Below are positions 5,618 through 5,630 of a DNA stretch of 5,630 nt, in pieces. This stretch comes from Rhodoferax sp. GTDB lineage: Bacteria > Pseudomonadota > Gammaproteobacteria > Burkholderiales > Burkholderiaceae. A program made the translations under genes and the position numbers. How positions within the stretch are numbered: position 1 is the stretch's first letter; each line of letters starts with the position of its first letter. Location of the stretch: contig JAQGNA010000241.1 of the NCBI GenBank assembly GCA_028292075.1, forward strand, positions 1-5,630, read 5' to 3'. The notes under the pieces are model-generated. The model searched no databases, was not told the origin of the DNA, and saw nothing but the letters and a program-made list of their open reading frames with translations.

Positions 5618-5630
5618 AGCGCCGCGATTC

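Noticed and set aside
1..5630. A new multi-gene defence, mobile or biosynthetic system
   Set aside because: The genes belong to known and mostly unrelated families, with separating gaps and terminator-like structures. Nothing ties them into one system.

Overview
The window reads as a piece of a high-GC betaproteobacterial chromosome. A Burkholderiales (Comamonadaceae-like) host is my best guess. It rests on GC-rich third codon positions, the protein families present (a RspA/ManD-type sugar-acid dehydratase next to an idonate-type dehydrogenase, and a cold-shock/DUF1294 fusion) and the feel of the sequences. I ran no database search.

Layout, left to right. Positions 1-399 (+) hold the last 132 residues of an enolase-superfamily sugar-acid dehydratase of the ManD/RspA type. 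It is followed directly by about 150 bp (400-551, +) that still encode the C-terminal end of a zinc-type medium-chain (L-idonate 5-dehydrogenase-like) dehydrogenase whose remainder is missing. This looks like a deletion scar in a hexonate catabolism operon. Convergent to it, on the minus strand, are a cold-shock-domain/DUF1294 membrane protein (1175-564) and a complete gamma-glutamyltransferase (3003-1288) that appears to be a lipoprotein. A strong hairpin lies between these two genes. Upstream of ggt is a 285-bp gap with a few inverted and direct repeats, then a large soluble hybrid sensor histidine kinase (PAS-PAS-HisKA-HATPase-REC, 5274-3289). A possible 46-residue ORF overlaps the kinase start. 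The right end carries tRNA-Ser(UGA) with an encoded CCA and a textbook intrinsic terminator, both on the minus strand.

How the parts relate. The sugar-acid genes form one (+) unit entering from the left. The remaining genes are all on the minus strand but look functionally independent: RNA/envelope stress (CSD-DUF1294), glutathione/gamma-glutamyl metabolism in the cell envelope (Ggt), and signalling (hybrid kinase). The 285-bp gap with candidate operators argues that ggt has its own promoter and is not simply co-transcribed with the kinase. I see no CRISPR array, transposase, phage gene or evident new multi-gene system. The points most worth a second look are the dehydrogenase remnant, the predicted lipid anchor on Ggt, the repeats upstream of ggt, and the small ORF in front of the kinase.
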